The position numbers and the translations under genes were made by a program. From positions 1 to 64,000 of the forward strand of contig NZ_JAYGHM010000032.1 in NCBI RefSeq assembly GCF_034931125.1: a stretch of 64,000 nucleotides of DNA. Direction: 5' to 3'. The notes under the pieces are model-generated. The model ran no database searches. It had not been told where the DNA came from and was given only the letters and a program-made list of their open reading frames with translations. Position 1 is the first letter of the stretch; each line of letters opens with the position of its first letter. Origin of the DNA: Rivularia sp034931125 (GTDB taxonomy: Bacteria > Cyanobacteriota > Cyanobacteriia > Cyanobacteriales > Nostocaceae). This document shows, piece after piece, positions 34,307 through 42,713 of this stretch.

Positions 34307-35149
34307 ATGAGGTATCGCGCTTTAATAGTTGGTTTAATGGCTGTAATGTTTGGTTTGTTAACAGCTTGTAGCCAAGATTCAGATATAGCTAGAGGTAGTA
34401 CCACTAAAGATTCACTGACTTACGAACAGATTGTAGGTACTGGCTTAGCGAACAAATGTCCTCTACTCTCAGAGACCAGCCGTGGTTCTGTCGCGATCGA
34501 TCCAAACAAGTCTTACAAGATCAAAGAACTTTGCATGGAGCCGACCAGTTTCTTTGTTAAAGAAGAACCAGTTAACAAAAGACAAGAAGCTGAATTTGTT
34601 GGTGCGAAAATGTTGACCCGTAAAACTTCGTCTCTCGACCAAATTCAAGGAGATTTGAAAGTTAATGCAGATGGTAGCTTGACTTTTGAGGAAAAAGATG
34701 GCCTTGACTTCCAAGCGATCACCGTATTGCTTCCAGGTGGGGAACAAGTTCCGTTCTTATTTACTGTGAAAAATTTGGTTGCTCAAACCCAGCCTAATTT
34801 AACCAGTATTAATACCTCAACGGATTTTGAAGGAGATTTTAAGGTTCCTTCTTACCGTGGTGCAACTTTCTTAGACCCTAAAGGTCGTGGTGTGGCTAGC
34901 GGTTATGATAACGCGATCGCGCTACCTTCCCAAGCAGACAGAGAAGAACTTAGACGAGCTAATGTCAAGAGTGTTGAAGGTGGTAGCGGCAAAATTTCTT
35001 TGAATGTTGCCAAAGTTGATAGTGAAAGTGGTGAAATTGCCGGTACTTTTATCAGCGAACAGCCTTCAGATACTGACTTGGGTGCTGGTGAACCTCTAGA
35101 AGTGAAGGTTCGCGGCTTATTTTACGCTCGCATTGAACCAGTATCATAA
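34307..35149 (+). CDS. psbO: Photosystem II manganese-stabilising protein PsbO
   Basis: A 280-residue precursor of the 33-kDa extrinsic subunit that protects the Mn4CaO5 cluster on the lumenal side. The N-terminus MRYRALIVGLMAVMFGLLTAC is a signal sequence with a lipobox-like LTAC. Family blocks are LTYEQIVGTGLANKCP, KELCMEPTSFFVKEEP (the two Cys form the conserved disulfide), GLDFQAITVLLPGGEQVPFLFTVK, STDFEGDFKVPSYRGATFLDPKGRG and GYDNAIALP. The ATG at 34307 is chosen because it starts the signal peptide; an in-frame codon 18 bp earlier is less likely. A strong terminator follows. It is monocistronic. Confidence 0.97.
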   Translation: MRYRALIVGLMAVMFGLLTACSQDSDIARGSTTKDSLTYEQIVGTGLANKCPLLSETSRGSVAIDPNKSYKIKELCMEPTSFFVKEEPVNKRQEAEFVGAKMLTRKTSSLDQIQGDLKVNADGSLTFEEKDGLDFQAITVLLPGGEQVPFLFTVKNLVAQTQPNLTSINTSTDFEGDFKVPSYRGATFLDPKGRGVASGYDNAIALPSQADREELRRANVKSVEGGSGKISLNVAKVDSESGEIAGTFISEQPSDTDLGAGEPLEVKVRGLFYARIEPVS

Positions 35150-35218
35150 TAAAAAATCTGCTTATCAGTTTATCGAATTCAATTGATGTGAATTGAATTA
35201 CCAATTTATTTAATTTAG

Positions 35219-35239
35219 AGGGCTTATAGCCCTTTTTTT
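35219..35239 (+). terminator. Terminator after psbO
   Basis: A perfect 6-bp stem AGGGCT (35219-35224), loop TAT, AGCCCT (35228-35233), runs straight into seven T. A classic intrinsic terminator 70 bp after the psbO stop. Confidence 0.9.
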
Positions 35240-35958
35240 ATTTATAATCCCGCTCAAATTTTATATCTACAGGAATTACGTAATACTGTACTTTTTTTGG
35301 TGAAGTTGGCAGGATATCGATGTCTGGAATACTATATCTACCGAGATCGCTGCTCCTAGTCCCGATCTAATTATTTGATTTGTTTAAGAAAACTTTTTAC
35401 TATCGGTATTTTCTCTGAAAAACTATATTTGTTAAGCTACTTAATTGTTTTGCAATATTTTTTTATCCATAATTCAACTAATTTTTTATAAATCTAAATT
35501 ACGTAATAATTCGGTTACGTTCTTGAGCCATTTTTGTATAATTTGTTATATGTAGCGTATTTAGCTACAGAATTAAAAAGTTAAAACATTGCTTTGATCG
35601 TGCCTTAATTCTTGAAAGATAGATGGGAATTTTTAATCAATTGATGAATAATTTGCACGAAAATGCACTATGCGCGTTATAGGAGTTTTTTGGTTATTCA
35701 GAGTAAACCTTCTCTAATACAAGAAACAAATTAACTGTTGTGTCAGCTTGCATGAATTCATCAGCATACTGCCTTAAAAGCAAGCCGCGTTAACCTTCTG
35801 AGCCGTCCTCATAGTCTCATAATCATCCGTTATTGACCCTCGATAACGGAGGAATATGTTCGCCTGTATTTTCCGTATAAGTACTTAGATTCAGTGCATT
35901 ACCAGCAATAATAGCCGTTCTAATTATTTAAATATTTTTTACCAATCATCAAGGTGCC
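35240..35958. other. Intergenic region psbO-sigF
   Basis: 719 bp with no supported ORF. AT-rich; CATTATTGACCCTCGATAACGG-type sequence near 35825 contains a weak inverted repeat (CCGTTAT and ATAACGG). The sigF promoter is expected here but no convincing -35/-10 pair was chosen. Confidence 0.4.
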
Positions 35959-36738
35959 ATGTCTACTACCTTACTTACTAAAGAACTGAAGCATGAAATT
36001 TGGCAGTTATTGCGAGAATACGAGCAATCTCAGTCAGCAGATGTTCGCAATCAACTGGTAAAACTTAATTTTGGACTTGTCAGAAAGGAGGCTTACTATT
36101 GGATAAATCAATGTCACGAAAGTTATGACGACTTACTTCAGGTTGGCTGTTTGGGTTTAATTCGTGCGATTGAAAGATTTGATATTTCCAAAGGTCACGC
36201 ATTTAGTTCTTTTGCGATTCCTTACATTCGCGGTGAAATTCAGCATTACTTGCGAGACAAGGGGGTGACTGTGAGAATTCCCCGACGCTGGTTAGCGCTG
36301 CAACAGCAGGCTATAGGGGTTTCTCGTTCTTTGCGGGAGCAGTATAATCGTCAACCGACTGACTCCGAAGTCGCCGCAGCCTTGTCCATTTCTCTTGAAG
36401 AATGGCAGGAAATCAAACTAGCTTGGGTAAATCGCGCTCCTTTAAGCCTAGACGTGCCTGTATATGATGGGGATGAAGATTCGGCGAGTTTAGCGGAATT
36501 GGTTCCCGACCATAGTTACCGGAGTTTTCAATTAGCTCAAGAAGACCAGCTACGCTTACAGCAAGCATTGCTTCAGTTAGAAAATCGTACTCGTCAGGTT
36601 TTGGAATTTGTGTTTTTGCAAGATTTAACCCAAAAGCAAGTAGCCGAACGGCTTGGTATTAGCGTAGTTACAGTTTCTCGTCGAGTCAAAAAAGGGCTTG
36701 ATTCCCTTAAAAGCCTCATGGTTGCGGCAGAAGATTAA
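35959..36738 (+). CDS. sigF: Group 3 RNA polymerase sigma factor SigF
   Basis: A 259-residue sigma-70 family factor of the SigF/SigB group. Region 2 is visible (FGLVRKEAYYWINQ, DDLLQVGCLGLIRAIERFD, AFSSFAIPYIRGEIQHYLRD), with region 3 (VRIPRRWLAL, LREQYNRQPTDSEVA). Region 4 is TRQVLEFVFLQDLTQKQVAERLGISVVTVSRRVKKGL, the -35 recognition helix. In Synechocystis SigF drives pilus and motility genes. No anti-sigma factor is adjacent. A PilP-like lipoprotein follows on the same strand at 191 bp, a suggestive target. Confidence 0.93.
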   Translation: MSTTLLTKELKHEIWQLLREYEQSQSADVRNQLVKLNFGLVRKEAYYWINQCHESYDDLLQVGCLGLIRAIERFDISKGHAFSSFAIPYIRGEIQHYLRDKGVTVRIPRRWLALQQQAIGVSRSLREQYNRQPTDSEVAAALSISLEEWQEIKLAWVNRAPLSLDVPVYDGDEDSASLAELVPDHSYRSFQLAQEDQLRLQQALLQLENRTRQVLEFVFLQDLTQKQVAERLGISVVTVSRRVKKGLDSLKSLMVAAED

Positions 36739-36929
36739 CAAGCCCCATAAAATTTGAATAATTTCAAATAATTTCAAATTAATCTATAAAAAACACAGGT
36801 AATGTATCAAACAACCCTTGACGTAAAAAAAATTAGGTTATAACTGGATCAGATTTCACTTTTGATACACATTTCAAAAGCTAGATTTCAACTATTCCAA
36901 ATTTTCCTGTCTTCTCTTGAGTATGGCTA

Positions 36930-37901
36930 ATGGGTAGACATTTAAAAATCACAATTGCATCTATTTTAGTTTTGGCGATCGCCGGATGTTCTGGTGAAGA
37001 GGAACAACAAACTGTTGCTCCGACCCCCACCGTAACGGCAGATAGCCAAGGAAAGACACCCTCTTTTGAAGACCCTGTGGTGCCTGGGAACAAAAATACA
37101 CTTATTGCTCAGGCTCCTTCCACTTTAATCCAGCCAACTAATCCTACTGAACGAGTAGGAATAGTCGCGAAAGGACGTACCGATCCGTTTGACGATATTA
37201 TCTCGCCTGTAGTTATTCGTACAGAAATAGATAGTAATAGCACTGGTAGTAATACCGGACAAAGAGTTGTGCCTGTATTACCTCCTTTGCCAGGAGTTAG
37301 CAGTAGAAATACTGCATCAATACAGCGAGCTAGGAGAAGTGCAGTTATTTCTGCAACTGCTGGAGGAAACCGAAGCGGTAATTATCCAACTGCTAGAGCA
37401 AGCCAGGGAAGGAATATTAGTAGAAATTCTAATTCAGCCAGGGTAAATTCAAGACAATTACCGAAAGCAACAGCTAAAACAGGCTCCAAGGGTAGCATGA
37501 GTCCAGCTATGGTTGTACCGAAAATCATGCCTGGGGTGATACCACAACCAGATCTTGCATCTGTGTTGCCACCACCACCGCAACCAAAATTAGCTCAAGC
37601 CGTTTTAGTCTCGGGGGTAGTTCAAGTTGGGAATCAACCCCAAGCCATCATTAAAGTACCTAGCGAACCTACTAGTCGGTATGTTCAAGCAGGACAAAGA
37701 TTAGCGAACGGACTGCTTGTTAAAAGGATTGAAATGAATGAAGGTTCCGAACCGATTGTTATTCTGGAACAATATGGTATTGAAGTAGCCAGGATGGTAG
37801 GAGAATCTCCTATGGGAGCAGTTGAACCAAATACGGCTTCTACATCCAATCCTGTTTCGACATTACCATCGTTACCAAATGCATCGGTCGGAGCTTCTTA
37901 A
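36930..37901 (+). CDS. Lipoprotein, PilP-like C-terminal domain
   Basis: A 323-residue secreted lipoprotein. The signal ends in a lipobox (LVLAIAGCSGEEEQQ, Cys at 20). A disordered Pro/Ser/Asn-rich stretch covers most of the rest. The C-terminal region has GRTDPFDDIISP early and later VLVSGVVQVGNQPQAIIKVP, YVQAGQRLANGLLVKRI and VILEQYGIEVARMVGE. This order (GR-DPF, then a small beta domain with a 'y+..G.+l.+g' strand) resembles PilP, the type IV pilus alignment lipoprotein. The assignment is inference. It lies downstream of sigF and 3 bp before the next small gene. Confidence 0.75.
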   Translation: MGRHLKITIASILVLAIAGCSGEEEQQTVAPTPTVTADSQGKTPSFEDPVVPGNKNTLIAQAPSTLIQPTNPTERVGIVAKGRTDPFDDIISPVVIRTEIDSNSTGSNTGQRVVPVLPPLPGVSSRNTASIQRARRSAVISATAGGNRSGNYPTARASQGRNISRNSNSARVNSRQLPKATAKTGSKGSMSPAMVVPKIMPGVIPQPDLASVLPPPPQPKLAQAVLVSGVVQVGNQPQAIIKVPSEPTSRYVQAGQRLANGLLVKRIEMNEGSEPIVILEQYGIEVARMVGESPMGAVEPNTASTSNPVSTLPSLPNASVGAS

Positions 37902-37904
37902 GAT

Positions 37905-38144
37905 ATGGAAACAAGGGAAAAGATTGTTATACCGGGTTTATCTTTGACGGTTTACCGTGAGATTGCCGCTCATTTGGGTTCTGTAGAAGGAATCGAAGTG
38001 GGATTTATGGAACAAACTTCTCAAGAATTTGATTACAACCAAAGCCAAGTCGGTGGTTTATGGATTGATTACACATCATCTACGCAAGCTAGACAATGGG
38101 TAAGACAAATTCTGGCTTATTATCAACATTGTTACGGTGTTTGA
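37905..38144 (+). CDS. Small conserved protein in the lipoprotein operon
   Basis: A 79-residue protein starting 3 bp after the lipoprotein stop, so the two are almost certainly co-transcribed. It has two predicted strand-helix blocks (IVIPGLSLTVYREIAAHLGSV and GLWIDYTSSTQARQWVRQILA). No signal or membrane segment. I recognise it only as a cyanobacterial conserved hypothetical. A terminator hairpin follows 40 bp later. Confidence 0.75.
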   Translation: METREKIVIPGLSLTVYREIAAHLGSVEGIEVGFMEQTSQEFDYNQSQVGGLWIDYTSSTQARQWVRQILAYYQHCYGV

Positions 38145-38183
38145 TTGTAAACAGCTTTTCCTGCTTAACTAAAGCCAATTTAT

Positions 38184-38220
38184 AACCCCTCTTCTTTTTT
38201 AGGAGAGAGGGTTTTAATTT
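38184..38220 (+). terminator. Terminator after the lipoprotein operon
   Basis: AACCCCTCT pairs (one bulge) with AGAGAGGGTT across a TTCTTTTTTAGG loop, followed by TTAATTTTT. It ends the two-gene unit. Confidence 0.65.
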
Positions 38221-38608
38221 TTATGACTGTGGCTAGCCAACTATAAAATATGGCTTTGTGAAACTAGAAATATTACCAAGACTTTGATGGTCAAATAACG
38301 TCACACCCACCTTCAAGTCTAATTTAACGGTCTTTACCTTCATTCGACCAAAAATAACATAGATACAAGATAGCAAAAAAGCTGTTGATATACTGCTCTA
38401 GTAAACTGCCAAAACATTTCTCAGTAGAAGTTTGAGTCAACAGCGATTATGATAATTTTAATTTAACTATACCTAAAGCCAGTACAAAATTATGTTTTAA
38501 TCAAAACAACAATTTGTATGATGCAAATACAAATTTAGTACGGTAAACTTGCAAGCAAGGTAATGCAAATAATACTACGGCTGGTATGAGCTTTAGGCAT
38601 CATTCACA

Positions 38609-41239
38609 ATGGAAAAGTGGCAATTTCTGATACAAAAAGAAGGCGAACGTACTTGGCATCCTTTGCAGAAGCCAAGGGTAGAAATCATGGAAGGTCGGTA
38701 TCGAGTAGTTGCTCGTTCTCACCGTAGTAATACTGATGTGGAAGTTAGGGTAACTCACTCTTCTCTTTCAGAGGTTCCACCTAGGCGACGTATTCAAAAA
38801 CGCAGACGACGTACTAGTCCAGAAGGCTTAACGGCTGTAATTCCTTTTACTTATCTCAAATCGGGAATTTGGGAATTACAATGTTCTGGCGATTTGATGT
38901 CAGACCTTCTGGGTGCATCTTGGCAATATACTGTCAGTCTGGTGGTTGTAGCTTATGGTGCCGAGCAAAAATCAGTTGCGCCAAAAAAATCTCAAAGCCA
39001 GGAAGGGATACAGACACAAGCTAAATCAAAAGCAAAAAATATCGAACCAAGCCCTTTATCTAAGATCGAAACCAATGATGCTGGATTAATATCTTCTATT
39101 TCTATAGAACCTGTCAAAAACAAAAGTCGCAATGTTGGCGATCGCCAAATCATCTCAACCACATCAGTCAAAATTTCGGATCGAAGCGTTAGCGAGAAAC
39201 CGGCTGATAAATTACGAGAGTCTCTCAAAGGGGCTTCTAATAAGCAAAAAACCGTAAGTAAACTACGAGATTCTATTAAAGCGACACCACATAAGGTTAC
39301 TACTACATCCGTTCCAAAAGAAAAGCCACAATTACCAGAAAAATCATTAGCGACACAAAATAAAGACGTTAGCGAAACACCTACCCAAAAAAATTTAGCA
39401 ATAATCGAGCAAACTGCCAGTCCGGCAAGAATTAAGGGAGATACAGCAGAACAGATTTTACAAAATTTGATCGAGTTAGCCTTACCGTCTTCGGATTTAT
39501 TTGTCGATGAAACGGTTGAATATATCCCACCCCCACTACCATTACTGTTAAATCTCGATCAAACTAACTACGTCGCACCTTGGGGAGATAGCATTAATAT
39601 TGAAGGAGTTGTTCAAGTCAAGGAAACAAATGAGCTTAAACAAATAACACAAACTGAAGTCATAATTGAATTGCGATCACCGCAAAATTCTGAGTTATTG
39701 CAATCTAATCGTCAACCCACCAACCATCAAACCCTACCATTTGCGATCGCGTCTTCAATTAAGATTCCTTCAATTTCTTCTAAGTTAATTCTGGGTGAAG
39801 TTAAAGTATATGGGGCATTTTCAAGTGACGGTGCTGTAGAATTATTAGCGTGTCAGTCATTTACAATTACGGCAGATATAAGTGCGTTATTAGCAATTAC
39901 CGTTGCCGACCCCAGTGAATTAGTTCGCTTTGATTATTCTACAAACGAATTATCTGAAGTAAGTGATGCGTCTCAAATTCTAGAACCGGGGATGTCTCTG
40001 GATTTAGAACTGTTTAATTTAGCAAAAACAGCAAAACGACAGCAATCTTTACCAGGAGTACGATCCAAAAAACAATCTTTGCCATTGCGAGTAGAACCCC
40101 GAAATCGCAAAAAAACTGTCAATCCGCTGAAATTACCGAGTGTCCCTGGTTATCAAGAAAAAATTGATCGGTATATAAATAACGGTTATATCGAAACTGT
40201 TTCTGGTTCTACTATTACGGGTACTAGTTTTCCTTATTTACGAAAGTCAAAAGCTTTAACAAGTTCTGATGTAGAAGTAGAATCTGAAACTGAGGCTTCT
40301 GTTGGTGCAACATATGTAAATGTTGCCGACAATCAAAATATACCTGACTTAGCTCAAACTGAAAATAGTAATTTAACTGAGTTGGTGGTTGACGAGCAAA
40401 AAGATGATAATTCCTTTGAGTTTGAACCAATTACACTTCGTAGATCGGAATTTATTGCAGCAGAAAGTTCCAACACATCTCCTTTAATTAGACAGTGGAT
40501 GCTTTCTCAAGGATATTCTTTACCCGAACCGATTAATGTGGAGTATGAAGACTATGAGATTGAGACGACTAATCAAAAACCTCATCAACATACTCCAACC
40601 GCTAAAAGCGATCCGCAAGAGGTAACTCAAAATGTTTCTTCCAGCCTAAGTATACAGTCAACATCATTCCCTTATTTCTCTATTTCCTCTAATTCTGGAT
40701 GGGAAATTAGTAAAATTGCCACACCATCTACTCAAATAGCTCAGGAAATCGTAGTAGACGATCCAGATACTTTTGCAGATAATATTCCAATTGTAGAAAC
40801 GCAAACAGATCGACCGATAGATGAACCGCTTAAAAAACTATCAGCCCTGTGCGTTATCGGTACTCAAAATATAGAACAGTTGCCAATTCCTCAACTATAC
40901 GTACCACAAGGCGAACTGATTTCGGGTAAAGCGCTCAACGTGCGAGTACGTCTACCCCAAGGAAACTCCGATCTTGCCGTAAAGTTATGGTTAGAAGATT
41001 GTCAGACGAGACATTTGCTTGACGGTCCACACCTACTGAGCAATTTAACCCCGAACAAAAATGGAGAATTAGAAGTAATAACCAAACTAAATATTCCTTT
41101 TGGCTGCATAGAGATTCGCTTGGAAGCGATCGCCATAAATATAGTTACCCAGCAAGAAAGTCATAAATTGACAATTCAACGTACTGTAATACCCCCGGAT
41201 TTGCCTAATATTCAATTTGATGCAATTTTGGGGATGTAA
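38609..41239 (+). CDS. Large cyanobacterial protein of unknown function
   Basis: An 876-residue protein with no signal peptide or membrane helix. Residues 1-115 form a domain (EKWQFLIQKEGERTWHPLQKP; SGIWELQCSGDLMSDLLG) that could be an Ig-like or sugar-binding beta fold. A basic, Ser/Lys-rich linker follows. A second beta-rich domain lies at about 300-430 (WGDSINIEGVVQVKE; LGEVKVYGAF). After a long acidic/Gln/Ser-rich linker comes a C-terminal beta domain at about 770-870 (LYVPQGELISGKALNVRVRLP; VKLWLEDCQTRHLLDGPHLL). This resembles Big/Ig-like sandwich domains. Function is not known. 464 bp separate it from the upstream operon. Confidence 0.8.
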   Translation: MEKWQFLIQKEGERTWHPLQKPRVEIMEGRYRVVARSHRSNTDVEVRVTHSSLSEVPPRRRIQKRRRRTSPEGLTAVIPFTYLKSGIWELQCSGDLMSDLLGASWQYTVSLVVVAYGAEQKSVAPKKSQSQEGIQTQAKSKAKNIEPSPLSKIETNDAGLISSISIEPVKNKSRNVGDRQIISTTSVKISDRSVSEKPADKLRESLKGASNKQKTVSKLRDSIKATPHKVTTTSVPKEKPQLPEKSLATQNKDVSETPTQKNLAIIEQTASPARIKGDTAEQILQNLIELALPSSDLFVDETVEYIPPPLPLLLNLDQTNYVAPWGDSINIEGVVQVKETNELKQITQTEVIIELRSPQNSELLQSNRQPTNHQTLPFAIASSIKIPSISSKLILGEVKVYGAFSSDGAVELLACQSFTITADISALLAITVADPSELVRFDYSTNELSEVSDASQILEPGMSLDLELFNLAKTAKRQQSLPGVRSKKQSLPLRVEPRNRKKTVNPLKLPSVPGYQEKIDRYINNGYIETVSGSTITGTSFPYLRKSKALTSSDVEVESETEASVGATYVNVADNQNIPDLAQTENSNLTELVVDEQKDDNSFEFEPITLRRSEFIAAESSNTSPLIRQWMLSQGYSLPEPINVEYEDYEIETTNQKPHQHTPTAKSDPQEVTQNVSSSLSIQSTSFPYFSISSNSGWEISKIATPSTQIAQEIVVDDPDTFADNIPIVETQTDRPIDEPLKKLSALCVIGTQNIEQLPIPQLYVPQGELISGKALNVRVRLPQGNSDLAVKLWLEDCQTRHLLDGPHLLSNLTPNKNGELEVITKLNIPFGCIEIRLEAIAINIVTQQESHKLTIQRTVIPPDLPNIQFDAILGM

Positions 41240-41351
41240 AAACCGATATTGAAAGATGTTGTGTTAAAAATATGTACGATTTCGCTTCAAGACGGTGCAA
41301 TTAGAGTAAGCTCGTGTTGAATTGTAATGCGATTTTATAGGAGGTTTTACT

Positions 41352-41462
41352 ATGGGTGCTTCTTTTTTGCCATCCATCCTCGTTCCTTTGACTGGTTTAG
41401 TTTTTCCCGCTGTAGCAATGGCATTTATGTTGTTGTACATGGAACGCGATGATATCGGTTAA
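41352..41462 (+). CDS. psaI: Photosystem I subunit VIII (PsaI)
   Basis: A 36-residue single-helix peptide, too short for most gene finders. The sequence runs MGASFLPSILVPLTGLVFPA and ends YMERDDIG. The pattern (ASFLPSIL, PA.AM..ML.Y, ER.D-I/V at the end) matches PsaI, which helps PSI trimer and PsaL assembly. An excellent ribosome-binding site (TAGGAGG) precedes the ATG. It is convergent with psbJ, and two hairpins lie between them. Confidence 0.88.
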   Translation: MGASFLPSILVPLTGLVFPAVAMAFMLLYMERDDIG

Positions 41463-41483
41463 ATTTTAACCGTAGATAAGCAG

Positions 41484-41545
41484 GCAGGATACTCTACTTG
41501 AATCTTAAATACAAGAAGTTGTAGTACAGGTATCCTGCTTGTTTA
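41484..41545 (+). terminator. Hairpin after psaI
   Basis: GCAGGATAC (41484-41492) and GTATCCTGC (41530-41538) form a 9-bp stem, followed by TTGTTTATTTTC. The loop is 37 nt, so it may act as a terminator or an mRNA 3'-end stabiliser. Confidence 0.55.
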
Positions 41546-41575
41546 TTTTCTAAAAGCAATATTTCTGTAATTGCT

Positions 41576-41608
41576 AAAACCGCCCATCTACAATAGACAG
41601 GCGGTTTT
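41576..41608. terminator. Bidirectional terminator between psaI and psbJ
   Basis: AAAACCGCC (41576-41584) and GGCGGTTTT (41600-41608) form a 9-bp stem with a 15-nt loop. T-runs on both strands let it serve the convergent psaI and psbEFLJ transcripts. Confidence 0.8.
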
Positions 41609-41681
41609 TAAAAAATAATTTCTAATTAAATATTAGAAAATACTTGAAAAATCGGACTTTTTCTAAATGGTTCAAAGTTTT

Positions 41682-41801
41682 TTAAATCGAAGAACCGAGT
41701 CCAGCGTAGGCTCCGTAAAAGAAAATACCTAAAACAGTGATCACACCTAATCCTGCGACTGTAGCGACAACCCACAGGGGAATTCTTCCGCCTCCAGACA
41801 T
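41682..41801 (-). CDS. psbJ: Photosystem II protein J
   Basis: A 39-residue one-helix subunit of PSII near the QB site and cytochrome b559. The sequence begins MSGGGRIPLWVVATVAGLGV and ends FFYGAYAGLGSSI, a near-perfect PsbJ. GAGGTAAG precedes the ATG. It is the last gene of the psbEFLJ unit, but 247 bp separate it from psbL, where about 10 bp is usual; that gap holds dispersed repeats. Confidence 0.97.
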   Translation of the reverse strand: MSGGGRIPLWVVATVAGLGVITVLGIFFYGAYAGLGSSI

Positions 41802-41839
41802 AATACTTACCTCCTTAATTACAATGTTCGGTGAATCAA

Positions 41840-41893
41840 TTTTGGATTTTGCGGAAAGTTAGGGGTGTAGATTTTCTTCCCCCTAAACTTTCC
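41840..41893. repeat. Hairpin repeat (GCGGAAAG family) between psbL and psbJ, copy 1
   Basis: TTTTGCGGAAAGTTAGGGG, GTGTAGAT, TTCTT and AAACTTTCC are shared in order with 48055-48109. GGAAAGTTAGGGG pairs with CCCCCTAAACTTTCC. Just after it, AATCCAAAATCCAAAATCC (41952 onward) is another tandem repeat, also found near 46155. Confidence 0.7.
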
Positions 41894-42048
41894 AAGACAG
41901 ATTTACGATTTTAGATTTATTGCATAGTTGAATTCTTACTTGAAACCTTTAACAATTTAATCCAAAATCCAAAATCCAAAATCTAAAATCGTCGTGGTTA
42001 GGTTAAATAAACAATGATGGATTTATAAATTAATCCCAGTCCGACTAG

Positions 42049-42168
42049 TTAGTTAAAGAAGTAACTAGAAAACAGAATTCCTAGAACAAACACTAGTAAA
42101 AGTCCCAAAAACAGGGATGTGCGGTTTAACTCTACCGGCTGATTATTGGAATTGGTATTTCTTTCCAC
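42049..42168 (-). CDS. psbL: Photosystem II protein L
   Basis: A 39-residue PSII subunit with a GTG start. It reads (M)ERNTNSNNQPVELNRTSLF and ends VLGILFSSYFFN, the standard PsbL sequence; its helix lies at the monomer-monomer interface. TAGGAG lies before the start, 9 bp after psbF. Confidence 0.96.
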   Translation of the reverse strand: MERNTNSNNQPVELNRTSLFLGLLLVFVLGILFSSYFFN

Positions 42169-42177
42169 AAAAAACTC

Positions 42178-42315
42178 CTAGCGTTGAATAAATTGCATTG
42201 CCGCGATCGCGCCTAAAAAGAATACAGTAGGTACTGCTAAAGTATGAACCGCTAGCCATCTAACGGTAAAAATTGGATATTGTACTGGTTGGTTGATGTT
42301 ATCTGAGTTTGTCAT
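42178..42315 (-). CDS. psbF: Cytochrome b559 beta subunit
   Basis: A 45-residue PSII subunit. The heme-ligating His is in VRWLAVHTLAVPTVFFLGA, and the C-terminus is AMQFIQR. It binds heme with PsbE. 9 bp separate it from both psbE and psbL. Confidence 0.97.
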   Translation of the reverse strand: MTNSDNINQPVQYPIFTVRWLAVHTLAVPTVFFLGAIAAMQFIQR

Positions 42316-42324
42316 AATTAAAAA

Positions 42325-42573
42325 TTACTTTCCGATAAATACGTCAACTTGTTTTTTTGCATCAAAACGATTGTTTACAAGTGGCACTTCTTGCCTTTCT
42401 TGCGTGTAATAGGTATCTGGACGGGGAGTCCCAAATGCATCGTATGCTAATCCGGTGCTGACAAACAACCACCCAGCTATAAATAAAGCTGGAATGGTGA
42501 TGCTGTGAATCACCCAGTAACGGATGCTAGTGATAATGTCTGAAAACGGACGTTCTCCGGTAGTTCCACTCAT
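42325..42573 (-). CDS. psbE: Cytochrome b559 alpha subunit
   Basis: An 82-residue PSII subunit. The N-terminus MSGTTGERPFSDIITSIRYW leads into the helix with the heme His (VIHSITIPALFIAGWLFVSTG), and the lumenal tail has AYDAFGTPRPD and YTQERQEVPLV. First gene of psbEFLJ, 140 bp after ycf48, in the order rubA-ycf48-psbEFLJ conserved in cyanobacteria. Confidence 0.98.
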   Translation of the reverse strand: MSGTTGERPFSDIITSIRYWVIHSITIPALFIAGWLFVSTGLAYDAFGTPRPDTYYTQERQEVPLVNNRFDAKKQVDVFIGK

Positions 42574-42713
42574 AAGTCTTGCGTACCTATCAAGAATATA
42601 GCTAAATGACTGATGTGTTTATTATCCTACAAAGTTAAGAAAGAGTTACAAGTTGCAACATATTCTCATAATTGGGAAGAAGCATTTTGGCTCAAATTGC
42701 GACCAAAATTATT

